Shown: piece by piece, positions 7,337 through 7,823 of the stretch
Layout: each line of letters starts with the position of its first letter
How positions within the stretch are numbered: position 1 is the first letter of the stretch
Origin: Armatimonadota bacterium
GTDB lineage: Bacteria > Armatimonadota > Fimbriimonadia > Fimbriimonadales > Fimbriimonadaceae
Assembly (NCBI GenBank): GCA_023428805.1
Contig: JAEYWW010000212.1
Location: 1-7,823, forward strand
DNA length: 7,823 bases
Direction of reading: 5' to 3'
Position numbers and translations under genes: made by a program
The notes under the pieces: model-generated
The model's database searches: none
Told to the model about the DNA's origin: nothing
What the model saw: only the letters and a program-made list of their open reading frames with translations

Positions 7337-7823
7337 ATGCAGGCGCTCATTTTGCATGCGCCCGGTTCCATCACTCTCGAAGAGATTCCGTCGCCCGCTC
7401 CTGAGCCGGGTGATGTTCTCATCAAAGTCGAAGCCGCCACCACCTGCGGCACCGATCTCAAGGCGTTCCTCCGCGGTCATCCGCAGATTCCGATGCCGGG
7501 AGTGCTGGGCCATGAATACACGGGAGAAGTGCTCGCGGTCGGCGAAGGCTCCGAGTTTCGCCCTGGCGACAAGGTGATGGGCGTCCACAGCGCGCCCTGC
7601 CAGCAGTGCCGATGGTGCCGACGCGGGCAGGAGAATCTGTGCGAGTCGATCATGGCGACCAAAGTGCTCGGGAGCTATGCGGAAAATCTGCTGATCCCCT
7701 CCCGCATCGCCAAACTCAACCTCTTCAAACGACCCTCGCATCTTCGCGACGACATCGCCTGCCTGCTGGAGCCGCTGGCCTGCGTGGCGCAGGCGATCAG
7801 CCGCATTTCGATCAATCCCGGTT
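7337..7823 (+). CDS. Zinc-dependent medium-chain alcohol/polyol dehydrogenase, 3' end missing
   Basis: The first 162 codons of a gene that runs off the right edge with no stop. The ATG at 7337 begins MQALILHAPGSITLEEIPSP, a typical N-terminus of the family, and has no clear ribosome site. It encodes the catalytic GroES-like domain of a medium-chain dehydrogenase. The catalytic zinc ligands are Cys37 (TTCGTD), His59 and Glu60 (GHEYTGEV), with Glu145 in LLEPLACV. The structural zinc is bound by Cys88, Cys91, Cys94 and Cys102 (CQQCRWC, then C). All expected ligands are present, so the enzyme should be active. CGTDLK with RGHP, and the EPLACV motif, place it nearest the sorbitol/threonine dehydrogenase branch (NAD(P)-dependent oxidation of polyols, L-threonine or similar) rather than the ethanol dehydrogenases; the exact substrate cannot be told. 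The nucleotide-binding Rossmann half lies outside the window. Confidence 0.93.
   Translation, partial: MQALILHAPGSITLEEIPSPAPEPGDVLIKVEAATTCGTDLKAFLRGHPQIPMPGVLGHEYTGEVLAVGEGSEFRPGDKVMGVHSAPCQQCRWCRRGQENLCESIMATKVLGSYAENLLIPSRIAKLNLFKRPSHLRDDIACLLEPLACVAQAISRISINPG

Overview
The window is gene-dense, fairly GC-rich bacterial chromosome. It carries ordinary housekeeping and accessory genes: a complete NAD+-dependent DNA ligase, a tRNA-Arg, a permease, a DUF1003 membrane protein, a START-like protein and a zinc dehydrogenase. No transposase, integrase, phage gene, CRISPR array or plasmid function is visible. Few genes have a clear Shine-Dalgarno sequence, and one (ligA) has a -10-like TAAACT only 6 nt before its ATG, which suggests leaderless transcripts. 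The kinase architecture and sparse ribosome sites would fit Armatimonadota, Planctomycetota or a similar soil/freshwater lineage; this is a low-confidence guess.

Layout. Left edge (1-833, +): 3' part of an AI-2E/PerM-family permease. It overlaps tail-to-tail by 39 bp with a large minus-strand gene (795-2990), a cytosolic Ser/Thr protein kinase followed by a cysteine-knuckle region and a beta-rich C-terminal domain. A strong 10-bp hairpin 10 bp past the permease stop lies inside the last kinase codons. Back-to-back with the kinase, across about 75 bp, is a plus-strand gene for an unrecognised, probably exported beta-rich protein (3065-4048). It is followed after 34 bp by ligA (4083-6083) and, 57 bp further, by a small DUF1003 membrane protein (6141-6596).

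Right part: tRNA-Arg(TCT) on the minus strand with an encoded CCA end (6657-6732), then a minus-strand SRPBCC/START-like protein (6791-7237). Divergent from it is a zinc-dependent medium-chain dehydrogenase (7337 to the window edge, incomplete).

The genes do not form one obvious pathway. The most unusual object is the kinase: its HRD motif reads HLD, and all 16 of its cysteines lie in eight CxxC/CxC pairs, the last four of which look like diverged copies of one repeat unit. Whether the kinase and the divergently transcribed exported protein work together is open; their shared promoter region is the only evidence.
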